Part shown: positions 8,410-16,859 of the stretch, in pieces
How the letters are laid out: the number at the start of each line of letters is the position of its first letter
Numbering within the stretch: the first letter of the stretch is position 1
Assembly: GCA_041920275.1 (NCBI GenBank)
Contig: JAYRSE010000033.1
Coordinates: forward strand, 1-50,412
DNA length: 50,412 nucleotides
Source: UBA12088 sp041920275
Lineage (GTDB): Bacteria > Patescibacteriota > Minisyncoccia > Phycocordibacterales > UBA12088
Direction of reading: 5' to 3'
Made by a program: the position numbers and the translations under genes
Notes under the pieces: model-generated
The model's input: only the letters and a program-made list of their open reading frames with translations
Told to the model about the DNA's origin: nothing
Database searches by the model: none

Positions 8410-9219
8410 ATGAACATCACATCCCATCGATCCATGCTCGGTCTGCTGATACCATTCGCATTTCTTGCGACTCAGGTATCGGCTGCGTCAGCTCCGCCTG
8501 CGTGGCAGATGGAGCAGGCGGTCGATCGGACGGCCTTTCGCAGCATCATTACGGTGCCCGCCCAGGACATTCCGGTGCCGACCGTACTCGAGGTGTCTCT
8601 TTTCGATACGATACCGAATGCTGTTCCACAGCAGGTTGTTGTGGAGGATCTGAGCAACGGGACGTTTGAGCTCGGACTGGTGTTGCGGCGGAGTAGCCCC
8701 GTGACTGTGGAGTATGCCGTTCGGTTCCTTGCGCGACCGTATACTTCATACCGCTTGTACCTCGATCCGGACCGCCCCTATGGACAGGTGGCGGATGGCG
8801 GGTCTGATCTTGGAAGGAACGAAGGTGTGAGAACGATCGTGGCGTCTATCGTGCCGAACCCCGAGTATATGCGACAACAGGTTGACACGGATATGGATGG
8901 CGTACCGGACGAGCGCGACAATTGCATGGCACTTCCAAATCCCGATCAAACGGACCTCGACCGCAACGGGCGCGGAGATGTGTGCGACGACTTCGACCGC
9001 GATGGGGTGATGAACGTGAAGGATAACTGTCGGGACGTACCCAATCGTGACCAGCGGGACACCGATGTCGATGGGGTTGGTGATGCGTGTGACGATGAGG
9101 AGAGTCGCTTCACCGAGGCGAATCCGTGGGTCCCCTGGGCTGGGGTCGTCGTGGCGGGAAGTGTGATCTTTGCGCTTATGGCGCTCGAGGTGCGACGGCA
9201 GCGTACGGGAGGCAACTAG
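8410..9219 (+). CDS. Membrane-anchored protein with thrombospondin type-3 calcium repeats
   Basis: This 269-aa protein has a signal peptide (MLGLLIPFAFLATQVSA, cleavage near residue 25), a beta-rich ectodomain of about 120 residues, then tandem calcium-binding repeats (DTDMDGVPDERDNC, DLDRNGRGDVCDD, DFDRDGVMNVKDNC, DTDVDGVGDACDD, roughly residues 159-237). It ends in a helix (WAGVVVAGSVIFALMALEV) with a basic tail. Repeats of this type bind Ca2+ through regularly spaced Asp and stabilise extracellular stalks. With one base separating it from the DUF2339 gene, it is probably co-expressed and could be a surface partner of that membrane protein (inference). Confidence 0.8.
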   Translation: MNITSHRSMLGLLIPFAFLATQVSAASAPPAWQMEQAVDRTAFRSIITVPAQDIPVPTVLEVSLFDTIPNAVPQQVVVEDLSNGTFELGLVLRRSSPVTVEYAVRFLARPYTSYRLYLDPDRPYGQVADGGSDLGRNEGVRTIVASIVPNPEYMRQQVDTDMDGVPDERDNCMALPNPDQTDLDRNGRGDVCDDFDRDGVMNVKDNCRDVPNRDQRDTDVDGVGDACDDEESRFTEANPWVPWAGVVVAGSVIFALMALEVRRQRTGGN

Positions 9220-9315
9220 CCGGAGTACGCGTTCCCGGTGCCGATGGTAAAATTTCGTAACCGTGAGATAATGGTACGCGGGCTCGAGTCCGTAAACAAA
9301 AAAGAGGAATGCATC

Positions 9316-9633
9316 ATGGTGAGATTGCGAAGCGGTTGCGCAGGACTACCTCGGGTGGGGGATCAAAAACCCGGGGTACTTCTCGCTACGGCACTCATGG
9401 TCGAGGTGTTGATGGGGTCTGTCGTGCTCGTGACATTTGGATATGTCATCCATAATGGAGCATTGGTGCCGGTCCCGCGAAACGATGCTCTTGTCGTTGA
9501 GAGGAATCCGACGTCAGAACAATCGATGCGATCGGGGTACGGTCACCCATCGCCCGCCGTACAATATCATCGGGGATCATCACGTACACCAACAACGCGG
9601 TTCGTTGGTGTTGTGCGTGTTTGGAACATATGA
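9316..9633 (+). CDS. Possible small membrane protein
   Basis: This 105-aa ORF has one hydrophobic segment (GVLLATALMVEVLMGSVVLVTFGYVI, about residues 21-46) followed by a polar tail. An AGAGGA Shine-Dalgarno-like sequence precedes the ATG by about 8 nt. The last third runs through an 8-bp hairpin (ACACCAAC/GTTGGTGT, 9586-9593/9604-9611), so the C-terminus is doubtful. No family is recognised. Confidence 0.3.
   Translation: MVRLRSGCAGLPRVGDQKPGVLLATALMVEVLMGSVVLVTFGYVIHNGALVPVPRNDALVVERNPTSEQSMRSGYGHPSPAVQYHRGSSRTPTTRFVGVVRVWNI
9586..9611 (+). terminator. Weak hairpin, possible terminator
   Basis: An 8-bp perfect stem closes on a 10-nt loop and is followed by a GT-rich rather than T-rich tail. 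It overlaps the end of the doubtful 9316-9633 ORF. Confidence 0.35.
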
Positions 9634-9726
9634 TCGATCGGTGAGATAGTGAAATTCGGCCGTCCATTCTGAGGCGGCCTTTTAGTACCGTGGACGTGCC
9701 AAGTCGGGTCGTAGTACGATACAGCC

Positions 9727-10794
9727 ATGGCATACGGAACGAACTGGTTCTCTCGGCATATCTCTTCGATCGCGTTCGTGTGCGGTTTCGTGATCGACAT
9801 GTTCACACTCACACGGATCGATCTCGTGTACGAGAACGTGGTCTTCATCTCGTACTTGGTGACCGCATTCGTCGGTATCCTGCTTGTCCATGGTGTCGAC
9901 ACCGGGACATGGGCACCTCGGTGGCTCGCACGTCACCGCGAGTACCTGCTCATTATGGTGCAGGTGCCTCTGGGCGGTCTTTTTTCCGGTTTCGTGATCT
10001 TCTACACGAAAAGTGCCGAATTTTGGACGAGCTGGCCGTTCTTGCTCTTGCTCACATTGCTTTTCATCGGCAATGAGTTCTTCCGACGTCGGTACGAACG
10101 ACTCGTGTTTCAGATGAGCGTGCTCCATTTTTCGCTCACATCGTACCTGGTGCTCATAACGCCGGTACTGCTCGGAACGATCGGCACCTCGACCTTCGTA
10201 CTTGCGACCATAAGTGCGGTATTTGTCACGGCCATCCTCTTCCAGATCATCATGCGACTTTTTCCCGAGCTGTATCGGCGTACGATGTACGGTGCGTGGC
10301 TTTCCATAGCGGGGATCTCCTTCGGTTTTCATGCGCTCTATTTTACCAATCTGATACCGCCCGTGCCGCTTACTTTGAAGGAGATCGGTGTGTACCACAG
10401 TGTTGTGCGTTCGGGTGGTGGCTACGATGTTACCTACGAGGAACCGCACAAGTACATGTTCTGGCGTACCACATCGAACACGTACCATCGGGTACCCGGT
10501 GAAGCCGCGTACTGTTTTTCGTCGGTCTTTGCGCCGACGGCCATTCGCACCAAGATATTCCACTCGTGGCAGTACCGTGCACCCGACGGCACTTGGGTGC
10601 GGGAGAGCAGGGTCGGTTTTTCCGTGGTGGGTGGTCGTGAGGGAGGATATCGCGGATTCACCTTGAAGCAGGAGCCGCGCGAGGGGACGTGGCGCTGTGT
10701 GGTCGAGACCGAGAACGGTAAGGTGGTTGGTCAGACCGAGTTTAGGGTGGTCGCGGTCGACACTCCGTCCGCGATCGTTCGAGGTGCTCGTTAG
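9727..10794 (+). CDS. Polytopic membrane protein with C-terminal DUF2914 domain
   Basis: This 355-aa protein has about seven hydrophobic segments in its first 210 residues (for example YLLIMVQVPLGGLFSGFVIFY and WPFLLLLTLLFIGNEFF) and then a soluble C-terminal domain. The latter matches DUF2914: FSSVFAPTAIRTKIFHSWQYRAPDGTW, a GGREGGYRGF turn, and GTWRCVVETENGKVVGQTEFRVV. The domain's function is unknown; its pattern resembles a small beta-sandwich outside the membrane. The ATG at 9727 follows a TACGAT -10 (9715-9720) by 6 nt, consistent with a leaderless mRNA. It ends the envelope block that began with the DUF2339 gene. Confidence 0.75.
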   Translation: MAYGTNWFSRHISSIAFVCGFVIDMFTLTRIDLVYENVVFISYLVTAFVGILLVHGVDTGTWAPRWLARHREYLLIMVQVPLGGLFSGFVIFYTKSAEFWTSWPFLLLLTLLFIGNEFFRRRYERLVFQMSVLHFSLTSYLVLITPVLLGTIGTSTFVLATISAVFVTAILFQIIMRLFPELYRRTMYGAWLSIAGISFGFHALYFTNLIPPVPLTLKEIGVYHSVVRSGGGYDVTYEEPHKYMFWRTTSNTYHRVPGEAAYCFSSVFAPTAIRTKIFHSWQYRAPDGTWVRESRVGFSVVGGREGGYRGFTLKQEPREGTWRCVVETENGKVVGQTEFRVVAVDTPSAIVRGAR

Positions 10795-10868
10795 TGCATC
10801 AGTGTTGCGTTGGTGCTTGAGGTCGCACAAGCGGCCTCCGTGTGGTTGTGTTATGCGGTATCGGGCGC

Positions 10869-10874
10869 TATAGT
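10869..10874 (+). promoter_or_regulatory. argS promoter -10
   Basis: TATAGT is at 10869-10874, six bases before the ATG at 10881, as in other apparently leaderless genes here. Confidence 0.5.
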
Positions 10875-10880
10875 GGACCT

Positions 10881-12554
10881 ATGGTACGAGATATGATCAA
10901 AGAGCTTTTCGCACGCGCGCTTGCGTCGCTCCATCTTCCGACCGAGGTCGTGTTGGAGCATCCGAGCGACCTGGCGCATGGCGACTTTTCCACCAATGCG
11001 GCGCTCGTATACGCCAAGGAGGCGGGCGAGGATCCCCGTGCGCTCGCCCAACGTATCGTGGAAGCGCTTCCGACCGGCGACCTCTTCGAGCGCGTCCTTG
11101 TGGCCGGCCCCGGTTTCATCAACATGCACCTCGCACGTACGTTCCTTCGCGACACGGTGCGCGACGCACTGCGTGCGGGTGATCGGTGGGGTACGCACGA
11201 GGCGCGAGCGGGACAGAAGGTCATGGTGGAGTACACACAGCCCAACCCGTTCAAGCCGTTCCACATCGGTCACTTGATGTCGAACTCCATCGGAGAGTCC
11301 CTTTCGCGTTTGTATGAATTTTCCGGAGCGGAGGTGCGTCGCGCCAACTACCAAGGCGACGTCGGCCTCCATGTGGCAAAGTGCCTTTGGGGTTTGAAAA
11401 AAAAATCCGGCGATCCGCATTCCGTTTCTGATCTCGGTCGAGCGTACGTGGAGGGAAATGCGGCATATGAGGACGATCCGGAGGCGCGACGAGAGATCGT
11501 CGAGTTCAACAAAAAGGTCTATGCGCGCGACCCCGAAATACTGGATGCGTATCGTATTGGTCGTGAGGTCTCGCTCGAGCGTTTCGAGGAGCTCTATCAT
11601 ATGCTTGGCACCTCGTTCGACCACTACTTCTTCGAGTCGGAAGCGGAGCGACCGGGTAGGATGCTCGTAAAGGAGGGTCTTGCTGATGGTGTGTTCACAG
11701 AGAGCGAAGGTGCGGTCGTGTTTCGCGGTGAGGAGCAGGGCTTGCACACCCGTGTCTTTTTGACACGCGACGGCCTGCCCACCTATGAGGCGAAAGAGCT
11801 CGGTCTCGCCCAGCTCAAGGCCGAGAAGTGGGATTTCGATCGCTCGATCACCGTGACCGCGGTCGAACAGGTCGAGTATTTCAAGGTGATTCGGGCGGCG
11901 CTTGCGCGTCTGCGACCGGAGATCGCTTCCAAGATCGTGCATGTGCCGCACGGTATGATGGTGTTGACGAGTGGCAAGATGAGCTCGCGCAAGGGTAATG
12001 TCGTGACGGGCGAAGAGATGCTTGAGAACATGTGTGTGCTCGCGCGAGAGAAGGTAGCAGAGCGTGATATTCCGACCGAAGAAAAGGAGGAGATAGCTCG
12101 CGTGGTCGCGGTCGCCGCGATCAAGTATGGTGTGTTGAAGCAAAAGGCCGGCAAGAACATCACGTTCGACCCGTCCGCGGCGCTTTCGTTCGACGGTGAT
12201 TCCGGTCCGTACCTGCAGTACGCCCATACGCGAGCGGTTTCCGTACTCGCGAAAGCGCATGCCGCCGGTGTGTCGCCTTCGACCGCGCTTGCGCCGCGCG
12301 AAGTGACGACGCTCGAACGACTGCTCCATCGGTTTCCCGAGGTGGTCTTGCGCGCGAGTATGGAGCACGAGCCGCACCATGTGACCACGTACCTTGTCGA
12401 CCTCGCTGCCGCATGGAACAGCTGGTACGGAGCGGAGCGGATCCTCGATGGTTCACCGGTCGCCCCTTACAAGCTCGCACTTGCGGATGCGTTTCGTCTC
12501 ACCATGCGTAACGGTATGCACCTGCTCGGGATGGAGGCGCCGGAACGGATGTGA
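10881..12554 (+). CDS. argS: Arginyl-tRNA synthetase
   Basis: This 557-aa class I synthetase charges tRNA-Arg. It has the N-terminal Arg-specific domain ending in VAGPGFINMHL near residue 75, the HIGH motif (H128-H131 in NPFKPFHIGHLMSN), a GDVGLHVAK segment following it, and an intact KMSSR loop (K366-R370 in TSGKMSSRKGNVV). ArgRS often lacks a canonical KMSKS, so its presence is worth noting. The C-terminal helical anticodon-binding domain contains DGDSGPYLQYAHTRAVSVL and ends AFRLTMRNGMHLLGMEAPERM. Start at 10881 agrees with the family N-terminus and the -10 box. ileS begins within 40 nt of the stop, so the two are likely transcribed together. Confidence 0.96.
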   Translation: MVRDMIKELFARALASLHLPTEVVLEHPSDLAHGDFSTNAALVYAKEAGEDPRALAQRIVEALPTGDLFERVLVAGPGFINMHLARTFLRDTVRDALRAGDRWGTHEARAGQKVMVEYTQPNPFKPFHIGHLMSNSIGESLSRLYEFSGAEVRRANYQGDVGLHVAKCLWGLKKKSGDPHSVSDLGRAYVEGNAAYEDDPEARREIVEFNKKVYARDPEILDAYRIGREVSLERFEELYHMLGTSFDHYFFESEAERPGRMLVKEGLADGVFTESEGAVVFRGEEQGLHTRVFLTRDGLPTYEAKELGLAQLKAEKWDFDRSITVTAVEQVEYFKVIRAALARLRPEIASKIVHVPHGMMVLTSGKMSSRKGNVVTGEEMLENMCVLAREKVAERDIPTEEKEEIARVVAVAAIKYGVLKQKAGKNITFDPSAALSFDGDSGPYLQYAHTRAVSVLAKAHAAGVSPSTALAPREVTTLERLLHRFPEVVLRASMEHEPHHVTTYLVDLAAAWNSWYGAERILDGSPVAPYKLALADAFRLTMRNGMHLLGMEAPERM

Positions 12555-12590
12555 TGCGTGAACTTCGATTTGAAGATAATACGTGATACC

Positions 12591-15500
12591 ATGGTCGCCA
12601 TGACGAAAAAAGGATCTCTCGAACAAGGTGAACATCGGGCTGCAAAGAGCGAGACCGCCCTGCGCGAGGAAGCCATGCTCGCATTTTGGAAAGAGCGAGA
12701 CATCTTCGAGAAGACGCTTCTGAAAGATGCCCCGAACGGTGAGTACGTCTTTTACGACGGCCCACCGTTTGCGACCGGTTTGCCACACATGGGGCACCTG
12801 CTCGGGTCCTCGATCAAGGATGTGGTGGGGCGGTACAAGACCATGCGTGGGTATCGCGTGCCTCGTACCTGGGGCTGGGACTGCCACGGTCTTCCGATCG
12901 AGAACATCGTGGAGAAGCAGCTGGGCCTGAAGACGAAAAAGGACATCGAGACGATGGGTATCGGCCGTTTCAACGCGGAGGCGCGCAAAGCGGTGCTCGC
13001 GTTCGTCGAAGACTGGAGGCGGTACGTGGAGCGTATCGGCCGATGGGTCGATTTCGATCACTCGTACAAGACGATGGACAATTCATACATCGAGAGCGTG
13101 TGGTGGGCGCTCAAGAAGATACACGACGACGGTCGACTGTACGAAGGGCGCAAGGTCCTCATGTACTGCCCGCGATGCGAGACGCCGCTCTCCAAGGCGG
13201 AGATCGCGATGGACAACAGTTACAAGGATGTGACGGAAGATGCGGTCTTCGTGAAGTTCGCCGTGCGCGACAACGATGCGTGGGCGCGGCTTGGTATGCC
13301 GGATGACGGTAAGCCGCTCTACGTGCTCGCGTGGACGACGACCCCGTGGACTCTGCCGGCAAACGCGGCGCTTGCCGTGGGCTCCGACATCGAGTACGCG
13401 GTCGTGCGCACGAATTCCGGTGACGATGCGGGTTCCACCTATATCGTGGCGCGTTCGAGAATGGCCGAAGTGTTATCCGGTCACGAGATCGAGACCGCGG
13501 TGGTCCGAACCGTCTTTGGAAAAGAACTCGTCGGGCTTTCGTACGAGCCGCTCTATGATATTCCGAAGGTGCGAGCGATGGATGGCGAGAAACTGTGGAC
13601 GATACTTTCCGCGAGTTTTGTGACGACCGAAGAGGGTACCGGCGTGGTGCATATCGCGCCCATGTACGGCGAGGACGACTACCGGCTCGGTGTCGAGCAC
13701 GGGCTGCCCGTCGTGCCGCTTTTGGATGCCACGGGCACGTACAACGTCGATGCGCCCGAGCTCGTACGTGGTATGTATTTCAAGAAAGGCGGGAAGTGCG
13801 TGCTCGAGGACCTGAGCACGCGCGGGCTTGTGTTCGCGACCCATGCACACGCCCACTCATACCCGCACTGCTACCGGTGCGGTACCGCACTCATCTACAA
13901 TGCGCTCACCTCGTGGTTCATCGATATCCAGAGCGTCAAGTCACGACTGCTTGAAGCGAACGAAGAGGTCTCGTGGTACCCCGAACACCTGAAGCATGGA
14001 CGCTTTCGCAACATCATCGAAGGTGCGCCGGATTGGACCATCAGTCGCAACCGATTCTGGGCGAGTCCGCTTCCCGTGTGGAAACATGCGGGGTCGGGTG
14101 AAGTGCGGGTCATCGGTTCGCTTTCGGAGCTTCGCGCATGTACGAAACGGTCCGGGAATACGTACCTCATGGTCCGACATGGTGAGGCCGAGAGCAATGT
14201 CACCCATACCATAAGCGGCCGTGTGGAGAATGAGCACCATCTTACCGAAACAGGGCGAGAGCAGACAAGGCGTGCGGCCGAAGGTCTGAAGGCGCGCGGG
14301 ATCACGAAGATCGTCGCCAGTCCGTTGTTGCGCACAAAGGAGACCGCGGAAGCGATCGCGCAGGCGCTCGGGATGCGAGCCGATGATGTCGTGTACGATG
14401 GACGTCTTGCCGAGTGGCAGCTCGGCGATCTCGAGGGTAGACCGGTTGGATCATTGCGCGAGGTGTGTCCCACCTACGTCGAACGTTTTTCAAAGGGGTG
14501 CGGCACGGGGGAGACCCTTCTCGAGATGAAGCGTCGCATCGGCGCCGCGCTCTATGAGTACGAGACGACGTACGCGAACGAGGTCGTTCTTCTCGTGGGA
14601 CACGAGTACACGCTCTGGCTTGCGGAATGTGTGGCACGCGGAGCTACGGTCGAGGAGTGTATCGTCATACGGGGAACCGAGGTGGACTATGTGGCGAACG
14701 GTGAGGTGCGCGAGCTCGACTTTGCGCCCCTTCCGCACAACGAAGAGTACGAGCTCGACCTGCATCGGCCCTACATTGACGAGCTGCAACTGGTGGCCGA
14801 AGACGGGGTCGAGTTGGTGCGTATTCCCGAGGTGGTGGACTGCTGGGTGGAGAGTGGCGTCATGCCGGTCGCTTCGCAGCACACGCTCCATGCCGCGCAA
14901 GGGAAGCCGGCTCGGTATCCGGGCGACTTCATTGCCGAGTATATCGCGCAAACCCGTACGTGGTTCTACTACATGCATGCGATGGGGGTGCTCCTCTTCG
15001 ATGGTCCGAGCTTCACACACTGCGTAACGACCGGCACCATTCTCGCTGAGGACGGTAGCAAAATGAGCAAATCGAAGGGTAATTTCACCGATCCACTCGT
15101 GAATCTCGATCGCTTTGGAGCGGATGCGCTGCGTCTCTACATGCTTGGTTCGGTCGTGATGCAGTCTGAGGATATGAGTTTTCGTGACGAAGAACTTAAG
15201 GACATGCACAACCGCTTTATCGGCACGCTCTCGAACTCGTTCAAATTCTTTGAGCTGTATGCGAACGAAGTGCCCGCGTTCACGTTCTCGAGCGACATGC
15301 ACGTGCTCGATCGTTGGATCATCGCGCGTCTCGACGAGCTCGTGGCGAGCGTGACCGAATACCTGGATGCGTACGATACGGTGCGGACGGTCCGTGTACT
15401 GCGTGAGTTCGTGAGCGACCTTTCCACCTGGTACATCCGTCGTTCGCGTGATCGTTTCAAAGGGGAAGATCCGAATGATCGCAAGGCCGCGATCGCCACG

Positions 15501-16151
15501 ACCGCATACGTGCTTCGGACCTGCGCGACCGTGTGTGCGCCCATCACCCCCTTCATAGCCGAACAGATATATCGTGGGGCGGGGGGAGAGGCGGAGAGTG
15601 TACACCTTGCGGCATGGCCGAGTGCGGGCGGGTGGAGCGATCCGACGCTCGTTGCTGATATGGCCGAGGTGCGTCGCACGGCATCGCTTGCGCTTGAAGC
15701 GCGTCAACGGGCGGGCGTTAAGGTGCGCCAACCGCTCGCAAGTCTTACCCTTGCCGACGTGACACTTGCGGGCAAGGATGACCTGCTTGCGATCCTTGCG
15801 GATGAGGTGAATGTGAAGGAGGTCCTGTTCGGGAGCGGTTTTGAAGGTGAGGTCTTGCTCGACACCGAGATCACCCCGCTACTTAAATGCGAAGGTGACG
15901 TGCGTGAGCTCGTGCGTGCGGTACAAGAGCTGCGCAAGCGTGCGGTGCTCGCACCGGATGACCCCATCACCCTTGCGGCGTGTGTGGACGAGCAGGGGGC
16001 TCGGATATTGGAAGAGGCGCGTGCGGAGCTTGCGCGCGTTGCGGGAGTGAATGCCGTAGAGCGTCACGAGGAGCCGCACACGGAAGTCATGGAGGTTGTG
16101 GTCGGATGTGGGGTGGTTCGTGTGTGGATCCCTCGAGAATCGGTCGTGTGA
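12591..16151 (+). CDS. ileS: Isoleucyl-tRNA synthetase with inserted histidine-phosphatase domain
   Basis: This class I synthetase of about 1186 aa has the HIGH motif as HMGH (66-69), WGWDCHGLPIENIVEK, the CP1 editing region (LAWTTTPWTLPANAALAVG), HCYRCGTALIYNALTSWF, and KMSKS (K824-S828). The architecture and the DLHRPYIDELQLV segment resemble the 'type 2' (eukaryote-like) IleRS group. Between GSLSELRACTK and that segment, where ordinary IleRS continues directly, lies a complete histidine-phosphatase (phosphoglycerate-mutase-like) domain, about residues 515-722. It has RHG (R529, H530, G531), R581 (SPLLRTKETAE), E608 (LAEWQLGDLEG) and H671 (LLVGHEYTLWL), the full catalytic set. The reading frame is continuous. 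The start could also be GTG 12558 or ATG 12600; a GATAAT box at 12575-12580 favours 12591. Confidence 0.93.
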   Translation: MVAMTKKGSLEQGEHRAAKSETALREEAMLAFWKERDIFEKTLLKDAPNGEYVFYDGPPFATGLPHMGHLLGSSIKDVVGRYKTMRGYRVPRTWGWDCHGLPIENIVEKQLGLKTKKDIETMGIGRFNAEARKAVLAFVEDWRRYVERIGRWVDFDHSYKTMDNSYIESVWWALKKIHDDGRLYEGRKVLMYCPRCETPLSKAEIAMDNSYKDVTEDAVFVKFAVRDNDAWARLGMPDDGKPLYVLAWTTTPWTLPANAALAVGSDIEYAVVRTNSGDDAGSTYIVARSRMAEVLSGHEIETAVVRTVFGKELVGLSYEPLYDIPKVRAMDGEKLWTILSASFVTTEEGTGVVHIAPMYGEDDYRLGVEHGLPVVPLLDATGTYNVDAPELVRGMYFKKGGKCVLEDLSTRGLVFATHAHAHSYPHCYRCGTALIYNALTSWFIDIQSVKSRLLEANEEVSWYPEHLKHGRFRNIIEGAPDWTISRNRFWASPLPVWKHAGSGEVRVIGSLSELRACTKRSGNTYLMVRHGEAESNVTHTISGRVENEHHLTETGREQTRRAAEGLKARGITKIVASPLLRTKETAEAIAQALGMRADDVVYDGRLAEWQLGDLEGRPVGSLREVCPTYVERFSKGCGTGETLLEMKRRIGAALYEYETTYANEVVLLVGHEYTLWLAECVARGATVEECIVIRGTEVDYVANGEVRELDFAPLPHNEEYELDLHRPYIDELQLVAEDGVELVRIPEVVDCWVESGVMPVASQHTLHAAQGKPARYPGDFIAEYIAQTRTWFYYMHAMGVLLFDGPSFTHCVTTGTILAEDGSKMSKSKGNFTDPLVNLDRFGADALRLYMLGSVVMQSEDMSFRDEELKDMHNRFIGTLSNSFKFFELYANEVPAFTFSSDMHVLDRWIIARLDELVASVTEYLDAYDTVRTVRVLREFVSDLSTWYIRRSRDRFKGEDPNDRKAAIATTAYVLRTCATVCAPITPFIAEQIYRGAGGEAESVHLAAWPSAGGWSDPTLVADMAEVRRTASLALEARQRAGVKVRQPLASLTLADVTLAGKDDLLAILADEVNVKEVLFGSGFEGEVLLDTEITPLLKCEGDVRELVRAVQELRKRAVLAPDDPITLAACVDEQGARILEEARAELARVAGVNAVERHEEPHTEVMEVVVGCGVVRVWIPRESVV

Positions 16152-16231
16152 TATGGTCGCCGTGTAAGGCGTCGCGGTAAAGACGGTCGGTGATACGATG
16201 GTGTTCGTTCGTCATCTTGATCTTTTTGCTC

Positions 16232-16783
16232 ATGCATACGCTTTACACCACACACGCTTTCGTACTCGCGACATACCCGCACGGTGAGGCAAACCGCGTG
16301 TTCCGTCTGTTCACAAGGGAGTTCGGCCTGCTCTATGTGCACGGCCAGGGAGTGCGCGGTCTTTCGAACAGAAACCGGTATGCCTTTCGCACGCACGGGG
16401 TGGCACGGGTGACCTTGGTGCGCGGCAGAGGTGTGTGGCGTTTAACTTCGGCGCAGGCGGAGTCGGAGTGTTCGCCGATCGAGTGGCGGCGGGTTCTTGC
16501 ACTTGTGGGCGGTCTTTTAGCGGAAGAAGACCGCTCGTTGCAGTTGTTCGATCTCCTTCATGAATCGAGAGAGGTGTTCTTGCGGGTCGGTGATGCGACA
16601 GAGCGGCGTGTGCTTGAGGCACTTACCGCTCTTCGCGCGCTTGCGCTTCTGGGGTATGTGGGCGATTCGCTCCTCGATGGTGCATTAGATCACACGATGC
16701 CGCTTACGGAGAGCGTTCGATACGTGCCGCATCATGGGGTGTTGGTTCGTGAGGTGAATGAGGCGTTGAGGAACGTACGATAG
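16232..16783 (+). CDS. recO: Short RecO-like DNA repair protein
   Basis: This 183-aa protein matches the start of RecO: THAFVLATYPHGEANRVFRLFTREFGLLYVHGQGVRGLSNRNR forms the N-terminal OB-fold that binds DNA and SSB, followed by a helical region. RecO loads RecA on SSB-coated single strands with RecR. Typical RecO proteins are about 240 aa with a C-terminal zinc cluster. Here the C-terminal part is short and has one Cys only, so the zinc site is absent. The start at ATG 16232 is chosen to begin the OB-fold; an upstream ATG at 16190 would add a hydrophobic stretch that could be spurious. Neighbours are ileS and an anchored surface protein. Confidence 0.72.
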   Translation: MHTLYTTHAFVLATYPHGEANRVFRLFTREFGLLYVHGQGVRGLSNRNRYAFRTHGVARVTLVRGRGVWRLTSAQAESECSPIEWRRVLALVGGLLAEEDRSLQLFDLLHESREVFLRVGDATERRVLEALTALRALALLGYVGDSLLDGALDHTMPLTESVRYVPHHGVLVREVNEALRNVR

Positions 16784-16847
16784 ACCTCTACCGTGCCGAT
16801 GCGAACCATGATGTGCACGGGCATGGTCTTGCGAAGTCGGTGCATGC

Positions 16848-16853
16848 TATACT
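16848..16853 (+). promoter_or_regulatory. Promoter -10 of the anchored surface protein
   Basis: TATACT ends six bases before the ATG at 16860, another clear leaderless arrangement. Confidence 0.55.
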
Positions 16854-16859
16854 GTTTCC

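Noticed and set aside
14130..14760. Frameshift or fusion by assembly error at the IleRS insertion
   Set aside because: The frame is continuous, base composition matches both flanks, and the domain boundaries coincide with a known surface position between conserved IleRS blocks.
16190..16231. Upstream start of the recO-like gene adding a hydrophobic leader
   Set aside because: RecO is cytosolic and its OB-fold begins at the ATG 16232; the extra 14 residues are not family-like.
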